This document shows, in pieces, positions 55,038 through 63,689 of a DNA stretch of 64,000 nt. The notes beneath the pieces are model-generated. The model did no database searches, was not told where the DNA came from, and was given only the letters and a program-made list of their open reading frames with translations. The translations under genes were made by a program, and so were the position numbers. The DNA is taken from contig CAVSIA010000027.1 in the NCBI GenBank assembly GCA_963727575.1, forward strand, positions 62,001 through 126,000, read 5' to 3'. How positions within the stretch are numbered: position 1 is the stretch's first letter; every line of letters begins with the position of its first letter. This DNA is from JAHQVI01 sp963727575. Lineage in GTDB: Bacteria; Pseudomonadota; Alphaproteobacteria; Rhizobiales; Rhodomicrobiaceae.

Positions 55038-55766
55038 CTAGCGAAAATATTCCTTTAGAAACAGTTCGCCCTGTTCAGCGGCGAAGGCGATGCCCTTATT
55101 GCGGTTGCCGAGGGACAAATTGTAGCCGCCCTTGATCGCGAAATACCGCTCCGCTTTCGTGCCGTGATGATCCTTGCTGGCGAACTGATAGTCGCCGAGC
55201 TCGTAGAACTGATCGAAATAATCCTTCAGGTCCATTGGCGCCGATGCGCTCTTCTTGCCCATGTAATAGCCGGAGAGAAAATCGGCGTGCAGCTCCTCGA
55301 ACTTCACAGTGGTATGCAGGGCCTCGAGCCGCTTCATATAGTCGGTAAAGAACTGATAGATATGCCCGAATTCGTGCGCGATGATGCCCGACACGACGGC
55401 GCCGCCCCAAGCCATCGACTGCAAATGGCTTTTCAGAAACGGCAGATTGTAGAGGATCGTCCCCTTGGTTCCCGGCAGCAGCGTGTCGTAAGTGGCGAAG
55501 GCGTTGGCATTGTCGCCGGAATAGAGCATGAAGGCCGGCTGCATGCCGAAGAACTTCGATTGGGCGATCATTTCGGCGGACAGGATGCGGTCGAGATTGG
55601 GATCGCCGCTGGTTTTCAGCAGCTCTCCGTCCTTGGAGCCTTCCTTCGCCGAGGCGCAGAGTCCGTGATCCCACGAGATCGACTGCGATTGCGCGTGGCA
55701 GATCCGGCAGAACCCTGCCGGCAGCGCCAGCAGCGCATATGCAACGTCGCGTCGCGTCAAGGTCAT
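55038..55766 (-). CDS. Secreted HExxH metalloprotease-like protein
   Basis: 242 residues from ATG 55766, preceded by a tat/Sec-like leader (MTLTRRDVAYALLALPAGFC). GIIAHEFGHIYQFFTDYMKR is a zincin HExxH motif and the later FEELHADFLSGYYMGKK supplies the downstream metal-binding Glu/His region with Asp, as in M48-like peptidases. No membrane helices otherwise. Substrate unknown; the neighbours suggest an envelope role. Confidence 0.7.
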   Translation of the reverse strand: MTLTRRDVAYALLALPAGFCRICHAQSQSISWDHGLCASAKEGSKDGELLKTSGDPNLDRILSAEMIAQSKFFGMQPAFMLYSGDNANAFATYDTLLPGTKGTILYNLPFLKSHLQSMAWGGAVVSGIIAHEFGHIYQFFTDYMKRLEALHTTVKFEELHADFLSGYYMGKKSASAPMDLKDYFDQFYELGDYQFASKDHHGTKAERYFAIKGGYNLSLGNRNKGIAFAAEQGELFLKEYFR

Positions 55767-55843
55767 CGCCGAGCCCTCCTCGCCTTCACCCAAGGCCGTC
55801 AGCCGGCGGCGACTTTATCATAATGGCTGGAAATTCATCCAGG

Positions 55844-56428
55844 CTAAACCCAGCTCAGCGCACCGTTGGTGATCACAAGCACCTTGTCCTGTGGCACATC
55901 GAGCTTCGGCACGAGCGTCAGGTCGATCGGATCGAAATGACCGCGCAGGCAGCGCATCACGCCGCCATGGGCGGTGACCACCGTGTCGCGATCGATCTCG
56001 GTGAGCCAGTCCAGAACGCGCGCGGACAGCATGGCGTAGCTCTCCGCCGTATCGCCGGGGCAGCGGAAATTCCAGGGATCGGCTTCGCGCTGTGCGATCA
56101 GATCGGGAAGATCGCGCTCGATGTCGGGATAGCGAAGGCCCTGCCAGTCGCCGAGATTGAACTCCATCAGGCGAGGGTCGGTGCGGTAGCTCTTCGGATC
56201 GAGCCCCAGCGCGCGGCGGACAATCTCCATGGTCTCGCTGGCGCGCACGAGCGGGCTCGACACATAGTCGAACGTGGCCGCATCGCCGATGATCCGCGCC
56301 AGCTCGCGGCCGTTGCGCGCCGCCTGTCCGCGTCCGGTGTCGTTAAGCGGCGCGTCCAAGTGGCCTTGGATACGCCTCTCGGCGTTCCAGGCTGTCTGGC
56401 CGTGGCGCAGAAAATAGATCAGGGGCAT
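55844..56428 (-). CDS. Histidine phosphatase family protein
   Basis: 194 residues. FLRHGQTAWNAERRIQGHLD carries the catalytic RHG; PLNDTGRGQA, SSPLVRASETMEIV, LMEFNLGDWQG and the second His in VVTAHGGVMRCL complete the phosphoglycerate-mutase-like fold. Members of this branch are usually phosphatases (alpha-ribazole phosphatase-like or GpmB-like) rather than glycolytic mutases. CobC activity would suit the B12 genes here but is not proven. Confidence 0.88.
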   Translation of the reverse strand: MPLIYFLRHGQTAWNAERRIQGHLDAPLNDTGRGQAARNGRELARIIGDAATFDYVSSPLVRASETMEIVRRALGLDPKSYRTDPRLMEFNLGDWQGLRYPDIERDLPDLIAQREADPWNFRCPGDTAESYAMLSARVLDWLTEIDRDTVVTAHGGVMRCLRGHFDPIDLTLVPKLDVPQDKVLVITNGALSWV

Positions 56429-56438
56429 ATCGGCGACG

Positions 56439-57206
56439 TTACCGCTTGCAAGCGATGCTGAACCGCGCCTTGCCGCCTTCCAGGTCGGTCTCCATCAAGA
56501 CAAGCTCGCAGGTGACGTCGCGATGCTGGAATATCTTGCGTTCGCCGAAGGAAATCCCGAGGCTCTGCTGATTGACGGCGACCTTCGCCGAGCGCGCCGC
56601 GATCGACTGCAGGCTGAGCGCCACATCGACATCGCGGTAAAGCTTGCTCTTGTCCCGCGCCAGAAGCACGTTGTCGAACAGCACCACCGAGCCGGTATCG
56701 TTCGCCGGCTGCACGCTGCTCGACGACAATGCGACCTGCTGCGAGGAGGTTTTCAGCTCTTCGTATTGCGTCTGCAGCGTGGTCAGGCTCTGCCTGCAGA
56801 CCTGATACTGGTTGTTGGATTCGGACAGAAGCTGCTTCACATTGCTGAGCTCCTTTGTCGCTCCCGGATCGTCCTTCCCCTGATCCGCCGCCACCACGGG
56901 TTGCTCCGCGGCGCGTTCCTCGAGCTTACCGATCTGCGCGCTCATGCTGCGGATCTCGTCAAGCACAGGGTTCAGGTCGACCTCCTTGGCCGGGGGAGCG
57001 GCCTCGGCGCTCGCGCTCTGCTGCTTGAGCAGATCGGCAAGCACCTTCGCATTCTCCGGCGAGCCACCGGCGGCGATCAGAGTCTTCAGCTCCTCCATGT
57101 CGCCGCGCCCGGCTGAATACCCAACATAAAACCCGACGCCGCCCATGGCCACCAGACTGGCTACGCTGGTGAGAACGGCATAGGTGATCAGCCTCATCGG
57201 ATGCAT
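56439..57206 (-). CDS. Membrane-anchored coiled-coil protein, unknown
   Basis: 255 residues. One N-terminal membrane helix (ITYAVLTSVASLVAMGGVGF), a long helical region with heptad-like spacing (LDEIRSMSAQIGKLEERAAE; LLSESNNQYQVCRQSLTTLQ) and a C-terminal beta-rich domain (SVVLFDNVLLARDKSKLYRD; FSIACKR). No family recognised. It lies 6 nt from the fabI 3' end in the same direction. Confidence 0.65.
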   Translation of the reverse strand: MHPMRLITYAVLTSVASLVAMGGVGFYVGYSAGRGDMEELKTLIAAGGSPENAKVLADLLKQQSASAEAAPPAKEVDLNPVLDEIRSMSAQIGKLEERAAEQPVVAADQGKDDPGATKELSNVKQLLSESNNQYQVCRQSLTTLQTQYEELKTSSQQVALSSSSVQPANDTGSVVLFDNVLLARDKSKLYRDVDVALSLQSIAARSAKVAVNQQSLGISFGERKIFQHRDVTCELVLMETDLEGGKARFSIACKR

Positions 57207-57212
57207 GTGATG

Positions 57213-58041
57213 TCACTCTCCGTTTTTGATGGCCACGGTAATGTCCGGCGCGTCCTCGGCTTTCATACCTACGACGTGATAGCCGGCATCCACATGGTGC
57301 ACCTCGCCCGTTACGCCGCGACTCAGGTCGGAAAGCAAATAAAGTCCCGCACCTCCGACGTCCTCGATCGACACCGTTCGGCGCATGGGTGAATTATACT
57401 CATTCCACTTCAAGAATATAGCGAAAATCGCTGATACCCGACGCCGCCAAGGTTTTGATCGGCCCCGCGGAAATTGCGTTCACGCGGATCGCCTGCTTGC
57501 CGAGGTCGGCGGCCAGATAGCGCACGCTCGCCTCGAGCGCGGCCTTGGCGACACCCATGACGTTGTAATGCGGCATGACCTTCTCGGCGCCGTAATAGGT
57601 CAGGGTCAGCAGCGAGCCGCCACCCGACATCATGCGTTCCGCGCGCTGAGCGAGCGCCGTGAACGAATAGCAGGAGATCAGCAGGCTCTTGGTGAAATTG
57701 TCCTGGCTGGTGTCGACATAGCGGCCGTCGAGCTCGGCCTTGTCCGAATAGGCGATGGCGTGAACCAGAAAGTCCAGCGTTCCCCAGCGATCGCGCAGGG
57801 CGTCGAACACGGCGTCCATCGAGGCGGCGTCGGTGACGTCGCAGGGCAGAACGATATCGGAACCGACTTCGGCGGCCAGAGGTTCGACGCGCTTCTTCAG
57901 AGCCTCTCCCTGATAGGTAAAGGCGACCGACGCACCTTGAGCGGCAACGCTTTTTGCAATGCCCCACGCAATCGACCTATTATTCGCGACCCCCATGATG
58001 AGACCGCGTTTGCCGCTCATCAGTTGTCCAGTTTCGGTCAC
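57213..58041 (-). CDS. fabI: Enoyl-ACP reductase FabI (one frameshift)
   Basis: NADH-dependent last step of each fatty-acid elongation cycle. GLIMGVANNRSIAWGIAKSV, CDVTDAASMD, HAIAYSDK, SLLTLTYYGAEKVMPHYNVM with GVAKAALE (Tyr-x6-Lys) and AGPIKTLAASGISDF are clear. An extra G near 57410 truncates the frame at ILEVE; the next frame supplies the normal end (SIEDVGGAGLYLLSDLSRGV, TGEVHHVDAGYHVVGM). GTG 58041 is preceded by GGAGGG. About 275 residues together. Confidence 0.93.
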
Positions 58042-58263
58042 CCGGTCCCTCCAGATCTTAGGATTGCGGGCATCCTACACAAAAGACGTGGTGCGTCCAG
58101 CCGTATGCTGCCCGGCAAAAGGCGTCGCGGCCCTGTCGCCAGACCGTTACCCAACGCTTTGTCTCTTCATTGCGGTGTGTTTAGCAGATTAATCGGAGGA
58201 TTGGGGAGACAATAAGATAGCGAGGCACTATCTTGAGCAACCGTTACAACCATCCATCCAGTC

Positions 58264-58906
58264 ATGACCGACGAACCCAAGATCCGCTTTGAAGATACGC
58301 CGCAGGCACCGGATTTCACCAGCGCCATTGAGCCCTTCATGCTGTTCGAGTCCTGGCTCAAGGACGCGGAAAGCCGGGAGCTCAACGATCCCAATGCGAT
58401 GGCGCTCGCCACGGTCGACGAGGCGGGGATGCCCAATGTGCGCATCGTGCTGCTGAAGGGTTTCACGCCCGAGGGCTTCGTCTTTTATACGAATTTCGAA
58501 AGCGCCAAGGGCCGCGAGCTGCTCAGCTCAGGCAAGGCGGCGCTTTGCTTTCATTGGAAAACGCTGCGCCGGCAGGTTCGCATCCGCGGGACGCATGTCG
58601 CAGGTGAGTGACGAGGACGCCGACGCTTATTTCACCAGCCGGCCGCGCGGCAGCCGGATCGGCGCATGGGCATCGCAGCAATCCCGCCCGCTGGAGAGCC
58701 GCTTCGCGCTGGAAAAGTCGGTTGCCCGGTACACGGCGCAATATGCGATCGGCGCCGTGCCGCGCCCGGATTACTGGTCCGGCTTCCGGCTCACGCCGCT
58801 GGAGATCGAGTTCTGGCACGACCGGCCTTTTCGCCTGCACGACCGGCTGACGTTCCGGCGCGCTTCCGAGCAGGGGCCTTGGCAGACGACGCGGCTTTAC
58901 CCGTAG
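58264..58906 (+). CDS. pdxH: Pyridoxamine 5'-phosphate oxidase (one frameshift)
   Basis: FMN enzyme producing pyridoxal 5'-phosphate. NAMALATVDEAGMPNVRIVL, FVFYTNFESAKGRELLSSG and ALCFHWKTLRRQVRIRG are followed by a +1 break (GGG for GG near 58581) and then SDEDADAYFTSRPRGSRIGA, SQQSRPL and the C-terminal FWHDRPFRLHDRLTFRR with TTRLYP. About 213 residues in total, family length. Divergent from fabI, the standard rhizobial arrangement. Confidence 0.93.
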
Positions 58907-58907
58907 A

Positions 58908-58945
58908 TCACGATGATCTTGGGTTGAATCAATCCAAGATCGTGA
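58908..58945. repeat. Inverted repeat after pdxH
   Basis: CACGATGATCTTGG and CCAAGATCGTG form an imperfect stem around GTTGAATCAAT. Together with 58969-59020 it looks like a composite rhizobial intergenic repeat. Confidence 0.5.
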
Positions 58946-58968
58946 ACATTGATCGATTCCAATCATTT

Positions 58969-59020
58969 AGAGCGGGATGGCCAGCGGAAAACCGGTTCCC
59001 GCTTTTCCTCATCCCGCTCT
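58969..59020. repeat. Rhizobial intergenic palindrome (AGAGCGGGATG type)
   Basis: AGAGCGGGATG (58969-58979) and CATCCCGCTCT (59010-59020) are perfect 11-bp arms enclosing AGCGGAAAACCGGTTCCCGC, the typical core of RIME-like repeats in Rhizobiales. Its right arm supplies the last codons and stop of xthA. Confidence 0.7.
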
Positions 59021-59839
59021 AGGCGCGACGTCGTTCAGCTCGAAATCGACGATCACCGGGACATGGTCCGACGGCTTTTCCCAGCCGCGCGCCGCATCCA
59101 CCACCTGCATGGCGCGAATGCCGCTTTCGAGGCCCGGCGTCGTCCAGACGTGATCGAGCCGGCGGCCTCGGTTGGATGCCCGCCAGTCCCGGTTGCGGTA
59201 GCTCCACCATGTGTAGAGCTTTTGGTCGTCCGGCACATATTTGCGCATGGCATCGACCCAGCCGGCCGAGGATTTCAGCCGCGCGAGGTGTTCGACCTCG
59301 ACGGGCGTGTGGCTGACGACCTTCAGCAATTGCTTGTGCGACCAGACATCCTGCTCGAGCGGCGCGACGTTGAAGTCGCCCACGAGGATGTGCTGGCTTT
59401 CGGAACAGGCCGCCCCGCCCTCGCTGAACCATTCGGACAAGGCGCGAATAAAGGCCAGCTTCTGGCCGAATTTCGGATTGAGGTCCGGATCGGGAATGTC
59501 GCCGCCGGCGGGAATGTAGACATTGTGCAGGACCACCGGCAGCCCATCGAGCGAGGCGGCGATATGCCGGGCCTCGCCGCTGCCACAGAAATTCTCGGTC
59601 CCGCGCGCCTCGAGCGGATAGCGCGATGCGATGGCGACGCCGTGATAGCCGAGCTGGCCCTTGACATAGATATGCGGAAAACCCATTGCCCGGACAGCGT
59701 CATAAGGGAAATGCTCGTTGGTGCATTTGATCTCCTGCAGGCACAGGATGTCCGGCTGGAATTCCTTGACGAACTGCTCGACGAGGCCGATGCGGAGCCT
59801 GACGGAGTTGATGTTCCAGGTCGTCAGTCTGAGTTTCAT
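59009..59839 (-). CDS. xthA: Exodeoxyribonuclease III
   Basis: 276 residues; AP endonuclease/3'-5' exonuclease of base-excision repair. LTTWNINSVRLR, CLQEIKCTNEHFP (metal Glu), VYIPAGGDIPDP, LVGDFNVAP, RGRRLDHVWTT and PSDHVPVIVDFEL are the ordered active-site motifs. The final residues APRAG and the TGA lie inside the repeat 58969-59020, so the natural end has been replaced or extended by repeat sequence. Confidence 0.94.
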   Translation of the reverse strand: MKLRLTTWNINSVRLRIGLVEQFVKEFQPDILCLQEIKCTNEHFPYDAVRAMGFPHIYVKGQLGYHGVAIASRYPLEARGTENFCGSGEARHIAASLDGLPVVLHNVYIPAGGDIPDPDLNPKFGQKLAFIRALSEWFSEGGAACSESQHILVGDFNVAPLEQDVWSHKQLLKVVSHTPVEVEHLARLKSSAGWVDAMRKYVPDDQKLYTWWSYRNRDWRASNRGRRLDHVWTTPGLESGIRAMQVVDAARGWEKPSDHVPVIVDFELNDVAPRAG

Positions 59840-59957
59840 TCCGGCCTCTGAAGACTTTCGCGGGATCTTGCGGAACGCTTAGATTGAACGAGCGGCCCGC
59901 TAAAGTCGAAAATGGCTGGCCGGAGCCAGCCATTCACAAGATGGCGCTGCTGCGAGG

Positions 59958-60235
59958 CTAGACCTTTTTCATGGTCGCGTCGGCGCAGCTCTTGGTTTTC
60001 TTGTCGTAATATTTCATAACGCCGCAACCGCCCGGATGGGCTTTCTTGGCCTTGGCGACTTTTTCTTCGTCGGCTTCGCGTGCGGTTTTGCCGCCTTCTT
60101 GGCGGCCGCCAATTCGATCTGCGACGATACCGCAGGCTTGGCCGGAATGCCGGCGGCCTGGGCCGAAGCGACTGTCAGCCCGCCGATAAAGGCGAGCGCA
60201 GCAGTGGAGACCAGAACTTTACCAAACACACGCAT
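59958..60235 (-). CDS. Small secreted Lys/Ala-rich protein (one frameshift)
   Basis: About 92 residues: signal peptide (VLVSTAALAFIGGLTVASAQ), a Lys/Ala/Pro-rich segment (AAAKKAAKPHAKPTKKK) and, after a missing A in an A run near 60050, AKAKKAHPGGCGVMKYYDKK and TKSCADATMKKV. The C-terminal Cys pair could form a disulfide. Unknown function. ATG 60235. Confidence 0.6.
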
Positions 60236-60435
60236 ATTCACTACTCCTCGATTGACACTTTCGCCTTGTGAGAAGCAACGCGCGCGACTTTTGATCGCCC
60301 GTAACCCTCCCATGCCGGTCCGATGGGCCAGCGTCCAAAAATAGTCCTCGGCAACGTCGCAAGCAATGGAATTGAGGAAGGAGCGGGGAGGCAATCCGGC
60401 GACGGCGGCGTGGCGGCGCTATTGACACGCCGGCC

Positions 60436-60897
60436 CTATTCGACGGCCTCGCCGACAGCTGCGCGCTGCGCCTCGATCTGGCCGATCGCGTCCTCGACCG
60501 CGTCGAAGACCAGGAGCGTCGAGGCGTGCCGCGCCTTATAGTCCCGAACCGGCTCCAGCACGGCAAGATCGGCCCATTTGCCGGATGGCGGCTCGCCGCC
60601 TTCCTTCAGCATTTTGCGCATCTGATCGCCAACGGCCCGCAATTCGGCGGCCGTCGAGCCGACGATGTGCCTGCCCATGATCGACGCCGAGCTCTGCCCA
60701 AGCAGGCAGGCCTTGACCTCCTGGCCGAAATCCGTCACGACCTCGCCGTCCATCTTCAGATCGACGGCGACGCGCGAGCCGCAAAGCTTCGAATGGGCGC
60801 GCGCCGTCGCATCGGGCGCGGCCAGGCGCTCGGTATGCGGGATGTTCGCCGCCAGTTCCAGAATGCGTCCGTTGTACAATTCGTCGAGATCGATCAT
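60436..60897 (-). CDS. Iron-sulfur cluster scaffold-like protein (IscU/SufU/NifU-N)
   Basis: 153 residues. LYNGRILELAANIPHTERLA, HSKLCGSRVAVDLKMDGEVV (first Cys) and VKACLLGQSSASIMGRHIVG (second Cys) follow the NifU N-terminal fold. The third ligand Cys of true scaffolds is replaced in ARHASTLLVFDAVEDA. This divergent version typically lies beside folE in rhizobia, as here. A scaffold role is therefore uncertain. Confidence 0.82.
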   Translation of the reverse strand: MIDLDELYNGRILELAANIPHTERLAAPDATARAHSKLCGSRVAVDLKMDGEVVTDFGQEVKACLLGQSSASIMGRHIVGSTAAELRAVGDQMRKMLKEGGEPPSGKWADLAVLEPVRDYKARHASTLLVFDAVEDAIGQIEAQRAAVGEAVE

Positions 60898-61278
60898 GCT
60901 GCCTTCCGTGGCCCGTCCGTTTTCTTGAAGCGCTGCCGGCGAGAGATTATATGCCGGGCGCATTGAGAACCAGTCAAACTCACATGTATATAGGGGCGGG
61001 CAACCCCGTTTGCCTATGCCGGAGACAGACATTCGGAGGCGCCGTCTGCCGTGCACCTGCGCCAATCGGCCATCTATCCTGAACCCGAGGCATTTCCGTT
61101 ATATAGTGTGATGAAGGTTACCGGGCGACAAGCCCCCGCCGCGCAACGCAATTGTGACAAGGACGATTTTATGGGCGCATACCCCAGTGAGGGCAAGCAG
61201 GGCAACGGCCAGCTCGAAGGCCGTCGCCGGGCATGGTGAACGACCTGCGCCCAACGCGCTGCCGAGGCGGAAGCCGCG

Positions 61279-61830
61279 GTGCGGACCCTGATCCGCTATG
61301 CAGGCGACAATCCCGAGCGCGAGGGCCTTTCCGACACGCCGCGCCGCGTCGTTGAGTCCTACCGTGAGTTCTTCACCGGCTATCAGCAGGATCCGGAGGA
61401 GATTCTGTCGCGGACCTTCGAGGACGTGCATGGCTATGACGATCTGGTCATGGTGCGCGACATCCGGCTGGAATCGCACTGCGAGCACCACATGCTGCCG
61501 ATCCTCGGCGTGGCGCATGTCGCATATCTGCCGAGCAGCCGTGTGGTCGGCATCTCCAAGCTGGCGCGCGTGGTCGATGTCTTCTCCAAACGGCTGCAGA
61601 CCCAGGAGACCATGACCGCGCAGATCGCCGAGGCCATCGAAAACGCGCTGAAGCCGCGCGGCGTCGCCATCCTCATCGACGCGCTGCACCAATGCATGAC
61701 GCTTCGCGGCGTTCACAAGCCCGGCGCCTCGACCATCACCACCCGATTTACCGGCGTTTTTGCCGAGAACGCCGATTATCGCGACCGGTTCCTGCGCATG
61801 ATCCAGGGGCGGCCGATTACACCGGCCTGA
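61279..61830 (+). CDS. folE: GTP cyclohydrolase I (N-terminus frameshifted)
   Basis: First step of tetrahydrofolate (or queuosine precursor) synthesis: GTP to dihydroneopterin triphosphate. SHCEHHMLPILGVAHVAYLP (zinc Cys/His), GISKLARVVDVFSKRLQTQE and ALHQCMTLRGVHKPGA (second zinc Cys) are intact. From GTG 61279 it has 183 residues, about 20 short; the upstream bases encode AAEAEAAV in frame, then a stop, while RATASSKAVAGHGERPAP lies in another frame, so an indel near 61250 probably hides the true start. Confidence 0.9.
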   Translation: MRTLIRYAGDNPEREGLSDTPRRVVESYREFFTGYQQDPEEILSRTFEDVHGYDDLVMVRDIRLESHCEHHMLPILGVAHVAYLPSSRVVGISKLARVVDVFSKRLQTQETMTAQIAEAIENALKPRGVAILIDALHQCMTLRGVHKPGASTITTRFTGVFAENADYRDRFLRMIQGRPITPA

Positions 61831-61843
61831 CGGGAGCTGGCCC

Positions 61844-62245
61844 ATGCGGGTTTCGAAGGAAGCGCTGGAAAACGGTGCGCAGTTCACGCCCACATTCGAC
61901 GATCGCGGCCTGTTGGGCGCCATCGTCACCGATGCCGCGAGCGGCGAGGTGCTGATGTTCGCCTATATGAACGAGGACGCCCTCGCGCGGACGCTCGCGA
62001 CGGGCGACGCGCATTTCTGGAGCCGGTCGCGCGGCAAGCTGTGGCGCAAGGGCGAGACCAGCGGCAATGTGCTGCGCATCCGTGAAATCCTGACCGATTG
62101 CGATCAGGATTGCCTGGTGCTCAAGGTCGAGATCGGCGGGGACAAGGCCGCCTGCCATACCGGGCGAGCCTCGTGTTTCTACCGGCGCGTCGAGCCTGTG
62201 ACCGGCGGGGAGGGGGCTCGGCTGGGCTTTCTCGACCAAAGTTGA
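61844..62245 (+). CDS. hisI: Phosphoribosyl-AMP cyclohydrolase
   Basis: 133 residues; third step of histidine synthesis. LMFAYMNEDALARTLATGDA, FWSRSRGKLWRKGETSGNVL, DCDQDCLVLKVE and ACHTGRASCFYRR contain the Asp/Cys zinc and magnesium ligands. Starts 13 nt after folE; no HisE domain is fused. Confidence 0.95.
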   Translation: MRVSKEALENGAQFTPTFDDRGLLGAIVTDAASGEVLMFAYMNEDALARTLATGDAHFWSRSRGKLWRKGETSGNVLRIREILTDCDQDCLVLKVEIGGDKAACHTGRASCFYRRVEPVTGGEGARLGFLDQS

Positions 62246-62257
62246 ACGCCGCGAGCT

Positions 62258-62663
62258 TTACATGCTTCGCCCGTCGATCTGGGTGATTTTCAGCGCGTCC
62301 AGGTCGACGTCGTCGAGGCAGCGGACATTGACCGCGACCATGGCCGTGCCGTCTGGCATGCTTCCCTTCGCGAACGATAGAATTCCGCACGTTGCGCAGA
62401 ACAGATGCTGGATGACGTGCTTGTTGAACTGGTATTCGGTGAGGGCGTCCTCGCCGCTCTCTAAATGGAACTGCGACGCCGGGACGAACGTCAGGAGCGA
62501 CCCGCGCTTCGTGCAGATCGAGCAATTGCAGGAGATGACCGTCTCGAAGCCGGCTTCGACTTCGTAACGGACCTTTCCGCAATGGCATCCGCCGGCATAT
62601 GTCTTTGCTTTTCCGGTCGAGTTCCTGCTTGGCTTCCGATGATTTGGACTGTTTTGAACTCAT
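62258..62663 (-). CDS. GFA-family (glutathione-dependent formaldehyde-activating-like) protein (one frameshift)
   Basis: About 135 residues. ATG 62663 opens MSSKQSKSSEAKQELDR; then, after an apparent missing base near 62612, AGGCHCGKVRYEVEAGFE, VISCNCSICTKRGSLL and HLFCATCGILSFAKGS give the seven-cysteine zinc pattern of DUF636/GFA proteins, ending DALKITQIDGRSM. Convergent with hisI. Enzymatic role unproven for most members. Confidence 0.8.
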
Positions 62664-62858
62664 GTTTTTGGTTCCGTCTTGCTCAAATTTCGTCTCACTG
62701 AACGCGAAGTGGGATGCTTCCGGCAAACTTTGGTTTTTCGCGGGACCGTCTTCGAGCGAATGGATAAACCGGTAAAATTCCCACCCGTCTGCAACCAACG
62801 TTAAGATAATCCGTTCCTAGATTGATTTGCAGCGATCGATTTCAGAGGTGTGTTTCAT

Positions 62859-63611
62859 ATGCAGCGCTTCAATTCCGACGGTGTGACGATCGCCTATATC
62901 GACGAAGGCGCGGGCGACCCGGTCATGCTCATCCACGGTTTCGCCTCCAACAGCACCGTCAACTGGCGCAACACCAACTGGATCAAGACCCTCAACACCG
63001 CGGGTTTCCGCACCGTCGCCCTCGACAATCGCGGTCATGGGCACAGCGACAAGCTCTACGAGCCGGAGGACTACAGCGCCGACATCATGGCGGAGGATGT
63101 GCGCCGCCTGATGGATCACCTGAACATCGAGCGCGCCGACTTGGTCGGCTTTTCCATGGGCGCGCGGATTGCGGCGTTTCTTGCCATCGCTCATCCCGAT
63201 CGGGTGCGCAGCCTTGTCTTCAGCGGTCTCGGCATCAATATGGTGCGCGGATTGGGCGGTGCGGAGCCGATTGCCGCCGCTCTGTTGACGCCGAACGCCG
63301 AGGACGTGAAGAGCGACGCCGCGCGCAGCTTCCGGGTTTTCGCCGATCAGACCAAGAGCGACCGGCGCGCGCTGGCCGCCTGCATCCGGTCTTCGCGCGG
63401 CAAGGTGACGGCGGAGGATCTGGCGAAGATCCGCTGTCCCGTCCTGATCGCCGTCGGCACCGACGACGTGATCGGCGGATCCGGCGCCGAGCTGGCCGCC
63501 CTCATTCCCGGCGCGGAGCATGTCGACATCGTCGGCCGCGACCACATGAAGAGCGTCGGCGACCTCAGTCACAAGAAGGCCGTGGTCGATTTTCTTTCGC
63601 GACGTCCGTAG
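62859..63611 (+). CDS. Alpha/beta hydrolase
   Basis: 250 residues. The oxyanion HG motif in VMLIHGFASN, nucleophile elbow VGFSMGARIAA, acid region GTDDVIGGSG and His in VGRDHMKSVGDL define an alpha/beta-hydrolase. NRGHGHSDKLYEPEDYSADI is typical of esterase/haloperoxidase-like members. Substrate unknown. ATG 62859 preferred over GTG 62850. Confidence 0.88.
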   Translation: MQRFNSDGVTIAYIDEGAGDPVMLIHGFASNSTVNWRNTNWIKTLNTAGFRTVALDNRGHGHSDKLYEPEDYSADIMAEDVRRLMDHLNIERADLVGFSMGARIAAFLAIAHPDRVRSLVFSGLGINMVRGLGGAEPIAAALLTPNAEDVKSDAARSFRVFADQTKSDRRALAACIRSSRGKVTAEDLAKIRCPVLIAVGTDDVIGGSGAELAALIPGAEHVDIVGRDHMKSVGDLSHKKAVVDFLSRRP

Positions 63612-63689
63612 CGCAGGTTTCGAAAACTTACAGGATCGCGTTCGCGACGTGCGGGCCTGCATCGGAACGCAGGTCCGGCCGGCGCCGCC

